A stretch of DNA of 64,000 bases from Pandoraea anhela (GCF_902459655.1 NZ_CABPSB010000006.1:1-64000), one strand, 5' to 3'; shown: positions 16,636 to 25,413, counted from the first letter of the stretch. The notes: a model not told the origin generated them from the letters alone. Numbers and translations are program-made.

Positions 16636-17874
16636 ATGACTGGACAAACCATCGAAATCGCGGCCGAGGACGGGAAGTCGTTTTCGGCTTATCTGGCAAC
16701 CCCCAAGCACGGCAAGGGCCCGGGGTTGATTCTGTTGCAGGAAATCTTCGGCATCAACGGCTTCATGAGGGAGACCGCCGACCGGTTCGCAGAAGAGGGT
16801 TATGTGGTCGTGGTCCCGGATTTGTTCTGGCGCATGGCCCCGGGGACCGTACTCGGTTACGGCGAAGCCGACTTCGCGCGCGCCCTCGAATTGAACGAAT
16901 GCCTCGATCTCGGCAAAGCCATCGAGGACGTGGGGGCGACCGTCGAGGCACTGCGCGCCTTGCCGCAGCAAATCGGCAAGATCGGTGCGGTCGGTTACTG
17001 TCTGGGTGGGAAACTGGCGATGTTGGCCGCTGCGGCGACGGACATCGATTGCGCCGTCAGCTATTACGGCGTCGGTCTCGAAGCCTTCCTCAACGAAGTG
17101 CCGCAGATTCGCTGCCCAATGGCGTTTCACTTTGCCGGGAACGACGCCCTGTCGCCACCTTCCGTGCGCGAGACCGTCATCGCTGCGCTATCGGAGAACC
17201 CGCTCGTCGAACATTATGTTTATGCGGATTGCGATCACGCTTTCGCGACGCCCGAGCGCGAGCATTACGACAAGCCCGCGTCGATCATGGCGTACTCGCG
17301 CACCATCGCCCTGCTGCGCAAGGTGCTCGGTCCGGTGTACGACCTGAACGCCCTCTGGGAGCTGCATTGTTACCACGAGTTCGAGTCGCGCGACGTCGAC
17401 GCGATCATGCCCACCATGATCGACAAGCCTTACGTCAATCACATCCCGACATTGACCGGTGGCGTGGGGCACGACGAGCTAAAGCGCTTCTACAAGTACC
17501 ACTTCGTGCATGCGAACCCTGCCGATACACGCTTCATTCCGATATCGCGAACGATCGGGGCCGATCGCATTGTCGACGAATTCATCTTCTGCGCCACCCA
17601 CGACCGTGAGATCGACTGGATGCTCCCGGGGATCGAACCCACGGGCAAATACATCGAAGTCGCCATGCTCGCCGTCATCTGCTTTCGCGGCGACAAGCTG
17701 TACAACGAACACATCTACTGGGATCAGGCCACGGTACTGGTGCAGACCGGCCTGCTCGATCCCACCGGATTGCCCGTCGCGGGCATTGAAGCGTCGCGCA
17801 AGCTGCTCGATGAGCGTCTGCCAAGCAACACGTTGATGCGCAACTGGTCGTCAAGCGAAGGCAAGCCGATCTGA
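16636..17874 (+). CDS. Dienelactone hydrolase fused to an NTF2/SnoaL-like domain
   Basis: 412 residues from the ATG at 16636, with AAGGAAGA ribosome site at 16623-16630. Residues 1-235 are a complete dienelactone hydrolase (alpha/beta hydrolase) with the triad Cys122 (G-Y-C-L-G-G), Asp170 (G-N-D) and His201 (D-H-A-F). The second part (about 255-405) looks like an NTF2/SnoaL-type cone (Y-H-E-F-E-S-R-D, D-E-F-I-F-C-A-T-H-D, W-D-Q-A-T-V-L-V-Q). Dienelactone hydrolases open lactones made in aromatic degradation. SnoaL-like domains can be polyketide cyclases or hydrolases, or simply binding folds. The fusion suggests two successive or cooperating steps. It follows the SDR by 53 bp. Confidence 0.85.
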   Translation: MTGQTIEIAAEDGKSFSAYLATPKHGKGPGLILLQEIFGINGFMRETADRFAEEGYVVVVPDLFWRMAPGTVLGYGEADFARALELNECLDLGKAIEDVGATVEALRALPQQIGKIGAVGYCLGGKLAMLAAAATDIDCAVSYYGVGLEAFLNEVPQIRCPMAFHFAGNDALSPPSVRETVIAALSENPLVEHYVYADCDHAFATPEREHYDKPASIMAYSRTIALLRKVLGPVYDLNALWELHCYHEFESRDVDAIMPTMIDKPYVNHIPTLTGGVGHDELKRFYKYHFVHANPADTRFIPISRTIGADRIVDEFIFCATHDREIDWMLPGIEPTGKYIEVAMLAVICFRGDKLYNEHIYWDQATVLVQTGLLDPTGLPVAGIEASRKLLDERLPSNTLMRNWSSSEGKPI

Positions 17875-17911
17875 CGCTTCGGCGTCTTCCGATGATCGGG
17901 ATATCCATTCG

Positions 17912-17969
17912 ACTAACAATTAGTAATCCTAAAAAATGAATTAATACATGTCCGCCATCATCTGGCGGA
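17912..17969. promoter_or_regulatory. Palindrome and hairpin upstream of the porin
   Basis: ACTAAcaaTTAGT at 17912-17924 is an interrupted palindrome in an AT-rich patch. A hairpin with 7-bp arms tccgcca (17951-17957) and tggcgga (17963-17969) follows, without a T run. The first could be an operator for the porin or part of its promoter. The second may end the upstream operon or protect the porin mRNA. Confidence 0.45.
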
Positions 17970-18006
17970 TTCCTCCCGCAACGCGATCACGATACGGGTG
18001 TTCAGT

Positions 18007-19131
18007 ATGAAACTCAGGTTTGGATGTCTCGCGATTTTCATGAGTGTTTCCGTGCCCGCATCGGCACAGACGTCGTTCACCATTTACGGCGTCATCTCCG
18101 ACGGCATCGGCTATTTCAGCAACCAGTCGGGAAGTTCGGGCGTTCAGCTCGTGAGCGGGGCGAATCAGAACAATCGACTCGGGTTTCGGGTCAATGAGGA
18201 CATTGGCGGCGGGTGGTCGACCATCGCCACATTGGAAAACGGCTTCGATATCAATCAGGGCAAGTTCGGTCAGTGCGGTCGAATGTTTGGGCGGCAAGCC
18301 TTCGTGGGACTGTCGAGCAGGACATACGGCACGCTCACCGTCGGCCGGCAATACGACGTGCTGTGGGATTACCTCGATCGTATCGAGCCACAGTCGATGG
18401 GGCCGGGATTGGCGACGAGCATCGGCAGCAACGACAACATCGAAGGTAACTTCCGCTATAGCAACTCCGTGAAGTACAAGAGTCCGGAATGGAACGGTCT
18501 GGCGTTCGAGACGATGTATGCGTTCAGCAACAAGGCCGGCGCGTTTGAGCAGAACCGGGCCTTCAGTGCCGGTGTCAATTACACCCGGGGGCGTCAACGA
18601 TATGCCCTGACTTACCTGGAGATCGATCGTCCTGGGACGTCAAACCCGTCGGGTGCCGTCAGCGACGATTATTCGGGTGGCGCGTTCCAGTTGTTCCACA
18701 CCAGCCCGATAGATTCCCGCGTCGGGGTAGCGCGCCAGCGCGTTGTCGCCGGCGGCGCCGAGTACGCGTTCGGTAAAACACAGATCGGTGGCATCGTGTC
18801 CGATGTGCGCTACGCCTACCTCGACGGCACCAGCCTGCATATCAACAATGTCGACCTCACGGTCGTGTACAACGTCACCCCGGCGCTGGCGGTCTCGGCG
18901 GCCTACGTCTATTCGCTGGGTCATTACGGTGGCATCGACGCAACCTCGCACTGGAACCAGGGACAACTGAGCGCAGACTACTTCCTTTCAAAGCGGACCG
19001 ATATTTACGCCTACGTGAACTATGTCAGAGCGTCGGGCCCGCTGGCGACGGCCGTCTTGTTCCTCGCCTCTGCCGCGTCGAGCAACAAGGAGCAGACCGC
19101 ATTCGTCGCAGGTATTCGGCACCGATTCTGA
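18007..19131 (+). CDS. General outer-membrane porin (Omp32/OmpC-like trimeric type)
   Basis: 374 residues from the ATG at 18007. A GTG nine bases upstream would only add three residues. A signal peptide of about 22 residues ends at A-S-A, followed by Q-T-S-F-T-I-Y-G, the typical first strand of beta-proteobacterial porins. The sequence is rich in alternating hydrophobic strands, with R-Q-A-F-V-G-L-S and L-T-V-G-R-Q-Y-D before the constriction-loop region, and ends in G-I-R-H-R-F with the C-terminal Phe needed for assembly. It follows the catabolic operon by 132 bp and precedes the metallo-hydrolase. A role in letting the cluster's substrate through the outer membrane is inferred from position only. 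Confidence 0.88.
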   Translation: MKLRFGCLAIFMSVSVPASAQTSFTIYGVISDGIGYFSNQSGSSGVQLVSGANQNNRLGFRVNEDIGGGWSTIATLENGFDINQGKFGQCGRMFGRQAFVGLSSRTYGTLTVGRQYDVLWDYLDRIEPQSMGPGLATSIGSNDNIEGNFRYSNSVKYKSPEWNGLAFETMYAFSNKAGAFEQNRAFSAGVNYTRGRQRYALTYLEIDRPGTSNPSGAVSDDYSGGAFQLFHTSPIDSRVGVARQRVVAGGAEYAFGKTQIGGIVSDVRYAYLDGTSLHINNVDLTVVYNVTPALAVSAAYVYSLGHYGGIDATSHWNQGQLSADYFLSKRTDIYAYVNYVRASGPLATAVLFLASAASSNKEQTAFVAGIRHRF

Positions 19132-19245
19132 AGCCGTGACGGTCGTGTTGCCGGACGCGCCGAACGGATCGGTCGGCATATCGATACCCTATCAACATGC
19201 GGCGCACGCATGACGCGTGCGCTGTTCAACAGGCGACACACGAAA

Positions 19246-20199
19246 ATGTCACACGATTTTTCCGACAGGACCGGACAACCCATGGCCTTCGAGATGAAGG
19301 TCGGGAAAGTGGTGGTTACCGTCATTGTGGAGTCTTGCGCTCCGCTGCTCGCGTTAAGCGAAATTTTCCCCGGTGCGACCGACAGCATGCTTGCCGAGAT
19401 CCGCACGGGCGACACCGACGCATGGTTCGACAAATCGTCCGACAGGCTCGTGGTCGCGATCCAGGGGTTTGTCGTGCGCAGCGAAGGAAAGATCATCGTC
19501 GTCGACACCTGTGTCGGCGACTGCAAGTCGCGGGTACGCGACGTGTTCGATCACGCTACGCAGGGGTGGCTGGAAAGGCTGGCCGAGAGCGGGACGCATC
19601 CGGCGCAGGTCGACACCGTAGTCTCCACCCATTTTCACGTCGATCACGTGGGGGGCAATACCCGGAGGGTGGACGGTCGATGGCAGCCCAGCTTTCCCAA
19701 CGCACGATACCTGTTCGTCGAAGCCGAACTCGATTTCTGGCAAGGTGACGGTGGAGCTGCGGGTATCGCGCGCACCGGCGACTACCTCGGCGACAGTATT
19801 CGCCCGATCCTCGATGCAGGCCTGGCGGACATTGTCGCCGGCGATCACCGCATCACCAGCGAGGTCAGTCTGATGCCCACGCCGGGACACTCGCCGGGTC
19901 ACGTTTGTGTCGTCATCGAAAGCGCAGAGGACTGCGCCATCCTGAGTGGCGACATGTTCCACTCGCCGTTGCAATGCCGTCACCCGTCGCTGAGTACGCG
20001 TTTTTGCGACGACCCCGCGCAATCGGCCGCCACGCGCATCGCCTTCGTCGAACAGAACGCCGACCAACGCACGCTGGTGATTCCGGCACATTTCCCATTC
20101 CCGAGCGCCGGGCATCTGTGTCGTGATGCTCATGGCACGCACTTCAGGTTTGTCGACCGCGACGCGCTCACGTGGATTCCCACCCATATCCCGTCTTAG
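19246..20199 (+). CDS. Metallo-beta-lactamase-fold hydrolase
   Basis: 317 residues from the ATG at 19246. An in-frame ATG at 19210 would add 12 residues and ribosome sites do not decide between them. The binuclear metal motif H129-F-H131-V-D133-H134 is intact, as are downstream His (P-G-H-S-P-G-H), Asp (S-G-D-M-F-H) and His (I-P-A-H-F). No signal peptide is seen, so it is cytoplasmic. The class includes quorum-quenching and other lactonases, glyoxalase II-like thioesterases and arylsulfatases. Next to a dienelactone hydrolase fusion, a lactone or thioester substrate is plausible. It is the last gene of the putative cluster, 114 bp after the porin. Confidence 0.82.
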   Translation: MSHDFSDRTGQPMAFEMKVGKVVVTVIVESCAPLLALSEIFPGATDSMLAEIRTGDTDAWFDKSSDRLVVAIQGFVVRSEGKIIVVDTCVGDCKSRVRDVFDHATQGWLERLAESGTHPAQVDTVVSTHFHVDHVGGNTRRVDGRWQPSFPNARYLFVEAELDFWQGDGGAAGIARTGDYLGDSIRPILDAGLADIVAGDHRITSEVSLMPTPGHSPGHVCVVIESAEDCAILSGDMFHSPLQCRHPSLSTRFCDDPAQSAATRIAFVEQNADQRTLVIPAHFPFPSAGHLCRDAHGTHFRFVDRDALTWIPTHIPS

Positions 20200-20263
20200 G
20201 CACCTTCCGGTGCCCGTCTCCAGGCCCCATCCTCAGACGCGGCACCTCTCCACGCCCCCGGGC

Positions 20264-20291
20264 GCCTCTCGGTACCTTGCCTCTCGGTACC
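20264..20291. repeat. 13-bp direct repeat, period 15
   Basis: The sequence gcctctcggtacc occurs at 20264-20276 and again at 20279-20291, in a pyrimidine-rich spacer between the metallo-hydrolase and the paa promoter. No function is evident. Confidence 0.6.
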
Positions 20292-20352
20292 CGGCCTCTT
20301 TGCCTCTTTTAGGCATCTCCAAATACCTCCGCGGCTTAATGGAAAACATTTA

Positions 20353-20380
20353 TTGACCGACCGGCCGGTCGGTTTATAAT
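20353..20380 (+). promoter_or_regulatory. paaA promoter with PaaR operator in the spacer
   Basis: A sigma-70 pair TTGACC (20353-20358) and TATAAT (20375-20380) is separated by 16 bp. The 18-bp perfect palindrome accgaccggccggtcggt (20356-20373) fills that spacer and overlaps the -35 box. The sequence matches the GACCGGNCGGTC-like sites of TetR-type PaaR repressors, and a TetR gene lies downstream at 25423. Binding would block RNA polymerase until phenylacetyl-CoA releases the repressor. The sequence is seen; the binding is inferred. Confidence 0.82.
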
Positions 20381-20418
20381 GCGTTCCATATCCCCACATG
20401 CCGCGGAGGCCTTCCTCT

Positions 20419-21435
20419 ATGTATACGCAAGCCATCGATCTGGCCGGCAACAGCCCCAAGGGCGCAGGCGTTACCCTCGCCCTGAGTGAGGCCGAGCAGG
20501 CGCAGCAAGCTCGCTTCGACGCGCGTGTCGCCGACGAGCAGAAGATCGAGCCGCAGGACTACATGCCCGCCGAGTACCGCAAGACGCTCGTGCGCCAGAT
20601 CTCGCAGCATGCGCATTCGGAAGTCGTCGGCATGCTGCCGGAAGGCAACTGGATCTCGCGCGCCCCGAGCCTCAAACGCAAAGCCATTCTGCTCGCCAAA
20701 GTCCAGGATGAAGCCGGGCACGGCCTCTATCTGTACTCCGCCGCCGAAACGCTCGGCACCTCGCGCGATCAGATGATCGATGCCCTGCACAGCGGCAAGG
20801 CCAAATACTCCAGCATCTTCAATTACCCCACGCTCACGTGGGCCGACGTCGGCGTGATCGGCTGGCTTGTGGATGGCGCCGCCATCATGAATCAGGTGCC
20901 GCTGTGCCGCTGCTCGTACGGCCCTTACGCGCGCGCCATGATCCGCGTGTGCAAGGAAGAGTCGTTCCACCAGCGTCAGGGCTTCGATGCCCTGCTCTCG
21001 ATGATGCGCGGCACGCAAGCCCAGCGCGACATGGTGCAGGAAGCCGTGAACCGCTGGTGGTGGCCGGTGCTGATGATGTTCGGTCCGAGCGACAAGGACT
21101 CCATCCACAGCACGCAGACCATGAAGTGGGGCATCAAGCGCATCTCGAACGACGACCTGCGTCAGAAGTTCGTCGACGCAGCCGTCGAACAGGCCCGCGT
21201 GCTCGGCGTGACCTTCCCCGATCCGGATCTGAAGTGGAACGAGGCCCGCAAAGCGCACGACTACGGTGAGATCGACTGGAGCGAATTCTGGCGCGTGGTC
21301 GGCGGCGACGGCCCGTGCAACAAGGAACGTGTCGGCACCCGCGTGGCTGCCCACGAAAAAGGCGCCTGGGTGCGCGAAGCCGCCCTCGCCCACGCCGCCA
21401 AACAGCGCCAGCGCGCCGAGAAGCAGGCCGCCTGA
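20419..21435 (+). CDS. paaA: 1,2-phenylacetyl-CoA epoxidase, catalytic subunit A
   Basis: 338 residues from the ATG at 20419, with GGAGG ribosome site at 20404-20408. PaaA is the diiron subunit of the phenylacetyl-CoA monooxygenase, which epoxidises the aromatic ring of the CoA thioester. Ferritin-like metal-ligand motifs are visible: D97-E98-A-G-H101 and C-K-E180-E181-S-F-H184. It is first in the operon paaABCDE, in the usual order, and expressed from the PaaR-type promoter 39 bp upstream. It is slightly longer than E. coli PaaA because of the N-terminal 25-30 residues. Confidence 0.97.
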   Translation: MYTQAIDLAGNSPKGAGVTLALSEAEQAQQARFDARVADEQKIEPQDYMPAEYRKTLVRQISQHAHSEVVGMLPEGNWISRAPSLKRKAILLAKVQDEAGHGLYLYSAAETLGTSRDQMIDALHSGKAKYSSIFNYPTLTWADVGVIGWLVDGAAIMNQVPLCRCSYGPYARAMIRVCKEESFHQRQGFDALLSMMRGTQAQRDMVQEAVNRWWWPVLMMFGPSDKDSIHSTQTMKWGIKRISNDDLRQKFVDAAVEQARVLGVTFPDPDLKWNEARKAHDYGEIDWSEFWRVVGGDGPCNKERVGTRVAAHEKGAWVREAALAHAAKQRQRAEKQAA

Positions 21436-21482
21436 GCGTTTAACGCCAGTCACGCCGCCCTCACAAGACATCAGGAACGATC

Positions 21483-21779
21483 ATGACGCAAGCAAGCAAC
21501 AAGGAATGGCCCCTCTGGGAAGTGTTCGTGCGCAGCAAAATGGGCCTCGAACACAAGCACAGCGGCAGCCTGCACGCCGCCGACGCCGAAATGGCGCTGC
21601 GCATGGCGCGCGACGTCTACACGCGCCGTCAGGAAGGTGTGAGCATCTGGGTGGTCCCGTCGGTCGCCATCACGGCGTCGGCACCGGAAGACAAGGCCGA
21701 ATTGTTCGATCCGGCCGCCGACAAGATCTATCGTCATCCGACCTTCTACCAACTGCCGGAAGAAGTGAACCACATGTAA
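21483..21779 (+). CDS. paaB: 1,2-phenylacetyl-CoA epoxidase, subunit B
   Basis: 98 residues, the family's normal length. Begins with W-P-L-W-E-V-F-V-R, typical of PaaB. It is a small non-catalytic subunit of the epoxidase complex, bridging A-C heterodimers. It lies 47 bp after paaA on the same transcript. Confidence 0.96.
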   Translation: MTQASNKEWPLWEVFVRSKMGLEHKHSGSLHAADAEMALRMARDVYTRRQEGVSIWVVPSVAITASAPEDKAELFDPAADKIYRHPTFYQLPEEVNHM

Positions 21780-21864
21780 GCGGCCGCGCGCCGACGGACG
21801 CCACAACGTGGTCGAACCCGTCAAGGGCGCGCAGCACGCGACACCCCCAGCGAGACCCCAGAAC

Positions 21865-22668
21865 ATGAAACCGACGCAGGAACATCTGTCCTATCTGCTG
21901 CGCCTCGCCGACAACGCGCTGATCCTCGGTCAGCGCAACGCGGAATGGTGTGGTCACGGCCCCGTGCTGGAAGAAGACATCGCCCTCACGAACCTGAGCC
22001 TCGACCTCATCGGCCAGGCCCGCATGCTCTATCAGCACGCCGCCAGGCTCGAAACGGAACTCACCGGCTTCGCCAAGCAGGAAGACGACTACGCCTTCTG
22101 GCGCGACGAATTCGCCTTCCGCAACTGGACGCTCGTCGAACTGCCCCACTACGGCCCGACGGCCGGCACCACGGCTGCCGAGCGCGACTACGCCGTCACC
22201 ATCGTGCGCAACTTCCTCTACTCCGCCCTCATGGTCGAAGTGTGGCAGGCGCTCACCCGGTCGGCAGACGAGGAACTCGCAGCCATCGCCGCCAAGTCGG
22301 TCAAGGAAGCGCATTACCACCTGCACCACGCACGCGACTGGCTCGTGCGCTTTGGCGACGGCACGCAAGAGTCGCACCGCCGCGCGCAGGCCGCCCTCGA
22401 CTATCTCGTGCCGTACATGAACGAGATCTTCAAGCGCGACGCCCTCGAAGACACGGTAGTAGCCGCCGGTACGGGCGTCACGATGGCCGAGCTGAAGGAC
22501 GCCTGGCAAGCCACCGTCAGCGACACCCTCACCGAAGCCACGCTGACGGCGCCGGTGGGCGGTGCGTTCGAGAGCACGGGCAAGTTCGGCCATCACTCCG
22601 AGCACATGAGCTATCTGCTCGGCGAGATGCAGGGAGTGGCCCGTCAGCATCCCGGCGCGAGCTGGTAA
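21865..22668 (+). CDS. paaC: 1,2-phenylacetyl-CoA epoxidase, structural subunit C
   Basis: 267 residues from the ATG at 21865 (start of the conserved Y-L-L-R-L-A-D-N-A-L-I-L-G-Q-R segment). An upstream in-frame GTG at 21808 would add 19 unconserved residues. PaaC has the same ferritin-like fold as PaaA but no diiron centre, and it pairs with and stabilises PaaA. The E-W-C-G-H-G-P and H-Y-H-L-H-H-A-R motifs are typical. The paaB-paaC gap is 85 bp; paaD begins 16 bp after its stop. Confidence 0.96.
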   Translation: MKPTQEHLSYLLRLADNALILGQRNAEWCGHGPVLEEDIALTNLSLDLIGQARMLYQHAARLETELTGFAKQEDDYAFWRDEFAFRNWTLVELPHYGPTAGTTAAERDYAVTIVRNFLYSALMVEVWQALTRSADEELAAIAAKSVKEAHYHLHHARDWLVRFGDGTQESHRRAQAALDYLVPYMNEIFKRDALEDTVVAAGTGVTMAELKDAWQATVSDTLTEATLTAPVGGAFESTGKFGHHSEHMSYLLGEMQGVARQHPGASW

Positions 22669-22684
22669 GCCCCCGGCGCACATC

Positions 22685-23293
22685 ATGCCCACGACGAACC
22701 TGTTTGCCGACCCGATGACGAATCTGCCGCTCACGCCCGCCGTTGCGCCGGACGTCCTGACGCCGGCGTCGGAGGCGTCGCTGCCGCTCGCGTGGCAAAC
22801 GCTCGACGCCGTGCCCGACCCGGAGATTCCCGTCGTGTCGATCCGGGAACTCGGCATTCTGCGCGATGTGCGCGTCGTCACGAACGATCAGGGCGCGACA
22901 GCCTTCGAAATCGTGATCACGCCGACGTACTCCGGTTGCCCGGCCATGCAGCAGATCGCCGAGGACATCGCCGCCGCCATGACCCGCGCCGGCCTCGGCC
23001 CGTGGCATGTCAAGACGGTGCTCGCGCCCGCCTGGACGACCGACTGGATCAGCCCGGAAGCCCGCGAAAAGCTGCGCGGTTACGGCATTGCGCCGCCCAC
23101 CGGGGCACAAGCCGTCTCGGCAGACGTCCCGCGCAAGATCACGTTCTACGGCCGCCCGAAAGACGGCGTGCCCTGCCCGCATTGCGGCTCGCACGATACC
23201 GAAGTCGTCTCCGCCTTCGGCTCGACCGCCTGCAAGGCGCATTACCGTTGCCGTTCGTGCCAAGAGCCGTTCGACTACTTCAAGCCATATTGA
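22685..23293 (+). CDS. paaD: Phenylacetyl-CoA epoxidase accessory protein D (MIP18/DUF59 fold with zinc finger)
   Basis: 202 residues. The N-terminal MIP18/DUF59-type domain contains D-P-E-I-P-V-V-S and the Cys in Y-S-G-C-P-A-M. A C-terminal zinc-ribbon has Cys164/Cys167 and Cys189/Cys192. PaaD is thought to help assemble the metal centres of the epoxidase system rather than catalyse. The N-terminus carries roughly 30 extra residues rich in Pro/Thr. It is fourth in the operon. Confidence 0.94.
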   Translation: MPTTNLFADPMTNLPLTPAVAPDVLTPASEASLPLAWQTLDAVPDPEIPVVSIRELGILRDVRVVTNDQGATAFEIVITPTYSGCPAMQQIAEDIAAAMTRAGLGPWHVKTVLAPAWTTDWISPEAREKLRGYGIAPPTGAQAVSADVPRKITFYGRPKDGVPCPHCGSHDTEVVSAFGSTACKAHYRCRSCQEPFDYFKPY

Positions 23294-23325
23294 TTGGCCA
23301 GATTGACCCGACTGGGAAGCCCACG

Positions 23326-24414
23326 ATGACGACCCCGCAATTCCATTCGCTGACGATTCGCGAAATCCGGCCCGAAACCGCCGACGCCATCTCCATCGCC
23401 TTCACGGTGCCGGACGCGCTGCGCGACGCCTATCGCTTCACGCAAGGCCAGTTCCTCACGCTCAAGACCGACATCGACGGCGAAGAAGCCCGTCGCTCTT
23501 ACTCGATCTGCGTTGGCGTGCCCGAATACGAGGCCACGGGCGAACTGCGCGTGGGCATCAAGCGCGTGCCGGGCGGCAAGTTCTCCAACTTCGCGAACGA
23601 CAATCTCAAACCGGGTCAGCAAATCGACGTGATGACGCCGGACGGCCGCTTCTTCACGCGCCTGTCGGCGGACCACGCCAAGCATTACGTCGGCTTCGCC
23701 GGCGGCTCGGGCATCACGCCGATGCTCGCGCTCATCAAGACGACGCTCGCCGCCGAACCGGATAGCCGGTTCACCCTTGTCTACGGCAACCGCTCGGTGC
23801 CCGCGATCATGTTTGCCGAGGCGCTCGAAGACCTGAAGAACACGTATCTGGGCCGCCTGCGTCTGTACCATGTGCTGTCCGACGAAGCCCAGGAAGTCGA
23901 GTTGTTCAACGGTTTGCTCGATCGGGACAAGTGCGCGGCGTTTCTGGACACGCTCATCCCGGCATCGAGCATCGATGAGGCCTTCATCTGCGGCCCCGGC
24001 CCGATGATGGACGCCGCCGAAGCCGCGCTGGCCGCCGCCGGCGTCGCCAAGGAAAAGATCCACGTCGAGCGCTTCGGCGTGCCGTCGCCGCAAGCCGGTG
24101 CCAAGCCGGTCGTCATCACAGACGACACGCCCATGGCCGAACTGGTCGTCGTGATGGACGGCAAGGAACGCCGTCTGCGTCAGCCGTACGAGGGGCAGAG
24201 CATTCTCGACACCGGCCTGGCCGCCGGATTGTCGCTGCCCTACGCCTGCAAGGGCGGCGTGTGCTGCACGTGCCGCGCGAAGGTGCTCGAAGGCGAAGTG
24301 GCGATGGACAAGAACTACACGCTGGAAGATAACGAAATCGAACAGGGCTTCGTGCTGACGTGCCAGGCGCGCCCGCTCACGGAACGCGTGGTGGTGAGTT
24401 ACGACGAGCGCTGA
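23326..24414 (+). CDS. paaE: Phenylacetyl-CoA epoxidase reductase subunit
   Basis: 362 residues from the ATG at 23326. Order: FAD-binding domain (R-S-Y-S-I-C, residues about 10-110), NAD(P)-binding domain (G-G-S-G-I-T-P, then C-G-P-G-P-M-M), and a C-terminal plant-type [2Fe-2S] domain with Cys308, Cys313, Cys316 and Cys346 (C-x4-C-x2-C-x29-C). It passes electrons from NADPH to the diiron site of PaaA. Last of the five epoxidase genes; no terminator is visible after it. Confidence 0.96.
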   Translation: MTTPQFHSLTIREIRPETADAISIAFTVPDALRDAYRFTQGQFLTLKTDIDGEEARRSYSICVGVPEYEATGELRVGIKRVPGGKFSNFANDNLKPGQQIDVMTPDGRFFTRLSADHAKHYVGFAGGSGITPMLALIKTTLAAEPDSRFTLVYGNRSVPAIMFAEALEDLKNTYLGRLRLYHVLSDEAQEVELFNGLLDRDKCAAFLDTLIPASSIDEAFICGPGPMMDAAEAALAAAGVAKEKIHVERFGVPSPQAGAKPVVITDDTPMAELVVVMDGKERRLRQPYEGQSILDTGLAAGLSLPYACKGGVCCTCRAKVLEGEVAMDKNYTLEDNEIEQGFVLTCQARPLTERVVVSYDER

Positions 24415-24624
24415 TCGGTCGGTAACGGGGTGAGGTGGTGGGGCGGTGGGGCGTCTCTTGCCGGGTCGAACGTCCGTTTACCGTAGTGTGCGAACGCCAC
24501 GCGATCTAAGGTCAACACGGGCCAATACAGGTGAAAGCCGCCTGAAATCCCGCCAATGTGCCGATGATGTCCGGCATTACGGGGGCGTCAACCCGAGGTA
24601 GCGGGAATACCGTAAACTACCGGC

Positions 24625-25413
24625 ATGAATACCATCCATGTCGTCTGTGGCGATATTGCCGCGCAGCAGTTGCGCGCGGCGATGGCGCAAGCGCAACGCG
24701 CCGACCCCGTCCTTGTCCTGCGTGACGATCTGGCCATCGGCCCGTTGCGCGAGATCGACGAGAACGAACGGCAACGTGCCGCTTTCTGGCAGCGCGTCGC
24801 ACCGTCGGCCGGTCGCGATTACGCGGGCGAATTGCGCGAAGCGCTCGTGTCGCTGCAACGCCTCGTCGAGGGCGACAATGCGGTAGTCTGCTGGCATGGA
24901 GACAGCGCGTGCGATCAGTTGATGCTGCGTCGCGTGGCCTTCATGCTTCGCAGCACGCCTGCCCGTCTGAACGAAATCGCCTTGCGCGGCAGCGATCTGA
25001 GCCCCGCCGGTCACGCGAGCGACGCCAACCGCCGGACCAGCGTCGGCATGTACTCCCCGGATGTGCTGGCCCAACGGTTCGCACGCATCGCCCCGATTTC
25101 GTTACTTCGCATCGGACGGCTATCGCTGGAATGGCGGGCGCTCAAGCAAGTGAATACGCAGGTGCGGCGCTGGGTGCACAACACGTTCGAAGGCGCGACC
25201 TTCGCGGAGATCGACGATCAGATTCTCGCGCGCGCCCCGGTCGCCTGGACACCGATGGCCGCGTTTCTCGGCGAACTGATGCCCCGCATCGAAGGGTTTT
25301 TCGCCACGGACAGTTTTCTTTTGTGGCGCTGCCGCGAACTCGGTGCGGCAGGCCGGCTAGCGCTACGCGGCGACACCACAGCCGCTAGCGCGTGCGATTT
25401 ACGACTGGAGTAA
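24625..25413 (+). CDS. DUF1835-family protein
   Basis: 262 residues of unknown function. The start M-N-T-I-H-V-V-C-G-D-I-A-A and the R-D-D-L-A-I-G-P-L segment are the DUF1835 signature; the C-terminal part (W-T-P-M-A-A-F-L-G-E-L) resembles the associated DUF3658. No signal peptide, membrane segment or known catalytic motif. The stop is 9 bp before paaR, so the two genes are probably cotranscribed, separately from or as an extension of paaABCDE (210-bp gap after paaE). The location between epoxidase and regulator suggests a link to phenylacetate metabolism or its control; the biochemical role is unknown. Confidence 0.8.
   Translation: MNTIHVVCGDIAAQQLRAAMAQAQRADPVLVLRDDLAIGPLREIDENERQRAAFWQRVAPSAGRDYAGELREALVSLQRLVEGDNAVVCWHGDSACDQLMLRRVAFMLRSTPARLNEIALRGSDLSPAGHASDANRRTSVGMYSPDVLAQRFARIAPISLLRIGRLSLEWRALKQVNTQVRRWVHNTFEGATFAEIDDQILARAPVAWTPMAAFLGELMPRIEGFFATDSFLLWRCRELGAAGRLALRGDTTAASACDLRLE

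Noticed and set aside
24415-24430. Second PaaR operator after paaE
   Set aside because: Only a half site (ggtcggt) is present, without the inverted partner.
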